A DNA stretch of 32,469 bases. Origin: UBA11524 sp051883695. GTDB lineage: Bacteria; Bacillota; Clostridia; Christensenellales; Aristaeellaceae. Positions 31,093 through 32,469 of this stretch are shown piece by piece. The notes below the pieces were generated by a model. It worked only from the letters and a program-made list of their open reading frames with translations, had not been told where the DNA came from and did not search any database. The stretch lies in NCBI GenBank assembly GCA_051883695.1, contig JBJEUF010000142.1, positions 1 through 32,469 of the forward strand, given 5' to 3'. Made by a program: the position numbers and the translations under genes. Every line of letters begins with the position of its first letter. Position 1 is the first letter of the stretch.

Positions 31093-31368
31093 ATGTATAT
31101 CAACAGCAACCAGCAGAATCAGCAGAACCAGCAGGCTCCCGCCAACACCAACGCCGGCAATGCCAGCAACGCCAACCAGCGCGGCGGTATGGTGCCCGAG
31201 GCGCGCCAGGCGCTGAACAACATGAAGTACGAAATTGCCGGCGAGCTGGGCATCAACCTCAAGCAGGGCTACAACGGCGACCTGCCCTCCCGTCAGGCCG
31301 GCTACATCGGCGGATACATGGTCAAGCGTCTGATCGAGCAGGCCGAGCGCGGCATGGCTGGTCAGTAA
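31093..31368 (+). CDS. Alpha/beta-type small acid-soluble spore protein with Asn/Gln-rich start
   Basis: This 91-residue SASP shares the core ARQALNNMKYEIAGELGI and YIGGYMVKRLIEQAERGM with its neighbour and is a tandem paralogue. It differs by an N-terminal extension of about 30 residues made largely of Asn, Gln and Ala (NQQNQQNQQAPANTN). Such tails occur in other SASPs and are probably flexible. AAGGAGGAG precedes the ATG. The GPR cleavage motif (EIA) is present. Confidence 0.96.
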   Translation: MYINSNQQNQQNQQAPANTNAGNASNANQRGGMVPEARQALNNMKYEIAGELGINLKQGYNGDLPSRQAGYIGGYMVKRLIEQAERGMAGQ

Positions 31369-31412
31369 CCCATTCCAGGCGGAGCTTATCCGCTGTACTC
31401 CCGATGAGATCA

Positions 31413-31449
31413 GCCCTGTGATGCTTTTCTGCATCGCAGGGCCGCTTTG
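31413..31449 (+). terminator. Terminator after the SASP pair
   Basis: GCCCTGTGATGC (31413-31424) pairs with GCATCGCAGGGC (31431-31442), one G-T pair, followed by a CGCTTTGTG tail. Confidence 0.75.
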
Positions 31450-31692
31450 TGTATGGCACGGGATACAGCATAGTTTTTCGAATCAGCATGCTCAGAAATG
31501 GTAGACATGACGGCGACCGGCCGGTTTTCAGATTGTTCACTGCATAGCGGATATTGCGATCAGATTGAGCGGGAATGGCTGATGAGAGATCGTATGTGAA
31601 CAAAGAAACCGATGTCCCGCATGAACGGGTTTCATAGCCCGCCGGGCCGCCTTCGGGTCTTCGGTGCAGATTCGTCCGGTTCGAGATAAAGA
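31450..31692. other. Intergenic stretch before the recombinase remnant
   Basis: No gene is seen. The open frame on the minus strand lacks a ribosome site and family resemblance. It may be debris of the same lost mobile element as the recombinase remnant. Confidence 0.35.
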
Positions 31693-31739
31693 AATCATCC
31701 GAACCCATCGCCCGTAAGGAGCAATCGGTTCGGATGATT
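31693..31739 (-). terminator. 13-bp perfect inverted repeat at the remnant's end
   Basis: AATCATCCGAACC (31693-31705) pairs perfectly with GGTTCGGATGATT (31727-31739). On the minus strand it is followed by TTTCTTTATC, which fits termination of the recombinase gene. It overlaps the last codons of the open frame. Confidence 0.6.
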
Positions 31740-32090
31740 CTGGTCTGGTGCACCAAACCCATCCATATCCGAACCTTTCCCCGTTTCCGTCAACCCAGTA
31801 CGCTTCAGTTCATCAAGGGTAATGATCTGTGTTCCATCCTTGAAATTGAAGGTCAGCACCAGTTTATCATCATAGAGGAAGATGGCGTTGACAAAGGTGT
31901 CGATCAGCATTTTGCGTTGAGCCTGCTGCCTAACATCCAGCTTGCGGAAGCGATGCAGCCAAAAGGTCATGAATTCCGGGCTGATACGGGGTTTCTCCAG
32001 CTTTTCTTTTTCAATTCTCAGCTCCAGATCATCCCGAACCGCTTCCAGTTGATACAACAAGATGACATGATCCTTCTGTCACATTTTTTG
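31695..32090 (-). pseudogene. Serine recombinase, C-terminal remnant
   Basis: About 130 codons match the C-terminal end of large serine recombinases (resolvase/invertase superfamily), which integrate or excise mobile elements. Recognisable pieces are ISPEFMTFWLHRFRKLD, RKMLIDTFVNAIFLYDD and LTFNFKDGTQIITLDEL. The catalytic N-terminal domain and the zinc-ribbon or recombinase domain are absent. The frame is closed upstream by a stop near 32090, just before a terminator-like hairpin that belongs to the next gene. No start codon with ribosome site is seen. It is a dead fragment of a lost element. Confidence 0.8.
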
Positions 32091-32104
32091 CGAGGGAAAC
32101 ACAA

Positions 32105-32137
32105 AGGGTCAACCTGCACACACGGCAGATTGACCTT
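32105..32137 (-). terminator. Terminator of the aldo/keto reductase gene
   Basis: AGGGTCAACCTGC (32105-32117) pairs with GCAGATTGACCTT (32125-32137) with one mismatch. The minus strand continues TTTGTGTTT. Confidence 0.65.
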
Positions 32138-32172
32138 CTGTTTTCTATCGTTGAAGATCGCATACCCGCCGC

Positions 32173-32469
32173 TTACTTCTGCTCATCCACTGGCGGCACC
32201 ATCAGCGCGTACCTTTCCAGCAGCTCCGGCGTGCTGGTGTAGTAGCGGACGTTCCGGTTCAGCGCGGCAACCTGCGCCATTTCATCCTCCGTCAGGGAGA
32301 AGTCGAACAGGTTCAGGTTGTCCCGGATGTGTGCAGGGTTCTTCGAGCCGGGAATGACCACGTTCCCGTCCTGAATGTGCCAGCGCAGGATGATCTGCGC
32401 GGGGGATTTACCGTATTTCTGACCCAACGCGGCAAACAGCGGCTCCTCCAGCAGCGTCCTGTCGCCATG
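32173..32469 (-). CDS. Aldo/keto reductase, C-terminal part (runs off the window)
   Basis: The last 98 residues of an NADPH-dependent aldo/keto reductase are present; the N-terminal barrel half with the catalytic Tyr and Lys lies beyond the window. Typical C-terminal features are LGQKYGKSPAQIILRWHIQ, VVIPGSKNPAHIRDNLN with the cofactor-phosphate loop, and FDFSLTEDEMAQVAALN. The frame is open to the window edge. Substrate is unknown. The C-terminal tail (RYALMVPPVDEQK) carries no further motif. Confidence 0.9.
   Translation of the reverse strand, partial: HGDRTLLEEPLFAALGQKYGKSPAQIILRWHIQDGNVVIPGSKNPAHIRDNLNLFDFSLTEDEMAQVAALNRNVRYYTSTPELLERYALMVPPVDEQK

Overview
The window looks like a piece of chromosome from a GC-rich, spore-forming Clostridia-type Firmicute, probably an uncultured gut or rumen lineage. 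Two alpha/beta-type small acid-soluble spore proteins and a YhcN/YlaJ-like lipoprotein point to sporulation. A CtsR-type operator, strong AGGAGG ribosome sites and TTGaca/TATAAT promoters with 17-base spacers point to Firmicutes. Genus cannot be fixed from the sequence.

Layout. (1) 1-3700 is an accessory, lower-GC zone. It holds an orphan cas6 without an array or other cas genes, a 1.2 kb IS5-type element with a nonsense-mutated transposase, and a tRNA-Arg(CCT) locus. That locus has a second tRNA-like copy, a terminator directly upstream of the tRNA, and clustered TTAGCAG repeats. (2) 3800-10600 holds gdhA (+) facing minus-strand genes: a P-loop kinase-like protein, an RluA-type pseudouridine synthase, a Gfo/Idh/MocA oxidoreductase, a YibE/F membrane protein and a secreted alkaline phosphatase. 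(3) 10700-13550 holds an SH3-like secreted protein, a small helical protein, an XRE regulator and a zinc-ribbon protein. Two copies of a 160-base MITE-like element related to the IS lie here. (4) 13600-16400 is serC-serA, preceded by about 400 bases of structured non-coding DNA. (5) 16500-20900 holds a DUF1292 protein, a secreted leucine-rich-repeat protein, a two-component system and a small membrane-anchored PDZ protein. (6) 20950-27300 holds TraX-like protein, then a methionine cluster (methionine synthase reactivation protein, metH, metA) and an amidohydrolase. (7) 27300-29700 holds hsp20 under a CtsR-type operator and two overlapping M15 (VanY-type) peptidases. (8) 29788-31440 holds the sporulation lipoprotein and the two SASP genes. 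(9) 31690-32469 holds a serine recombinase remnant and the C-terminal part of an aldo/keto reductase.

The methionine and serine genes form coherent biosynthetic units: serine feeds one-carbon units to methionine synthase. MetA carries the glutamate expected for acetyl-CoA use. The items most worth a second look are the tRNA-Arg locus, the IS5-related MITE pair, the orphan cas6, the serC leader with a palindrome exactly filling a promoter spacer, and a large hairpin between spore genes. No complete undescribed multi-gene system is evident.
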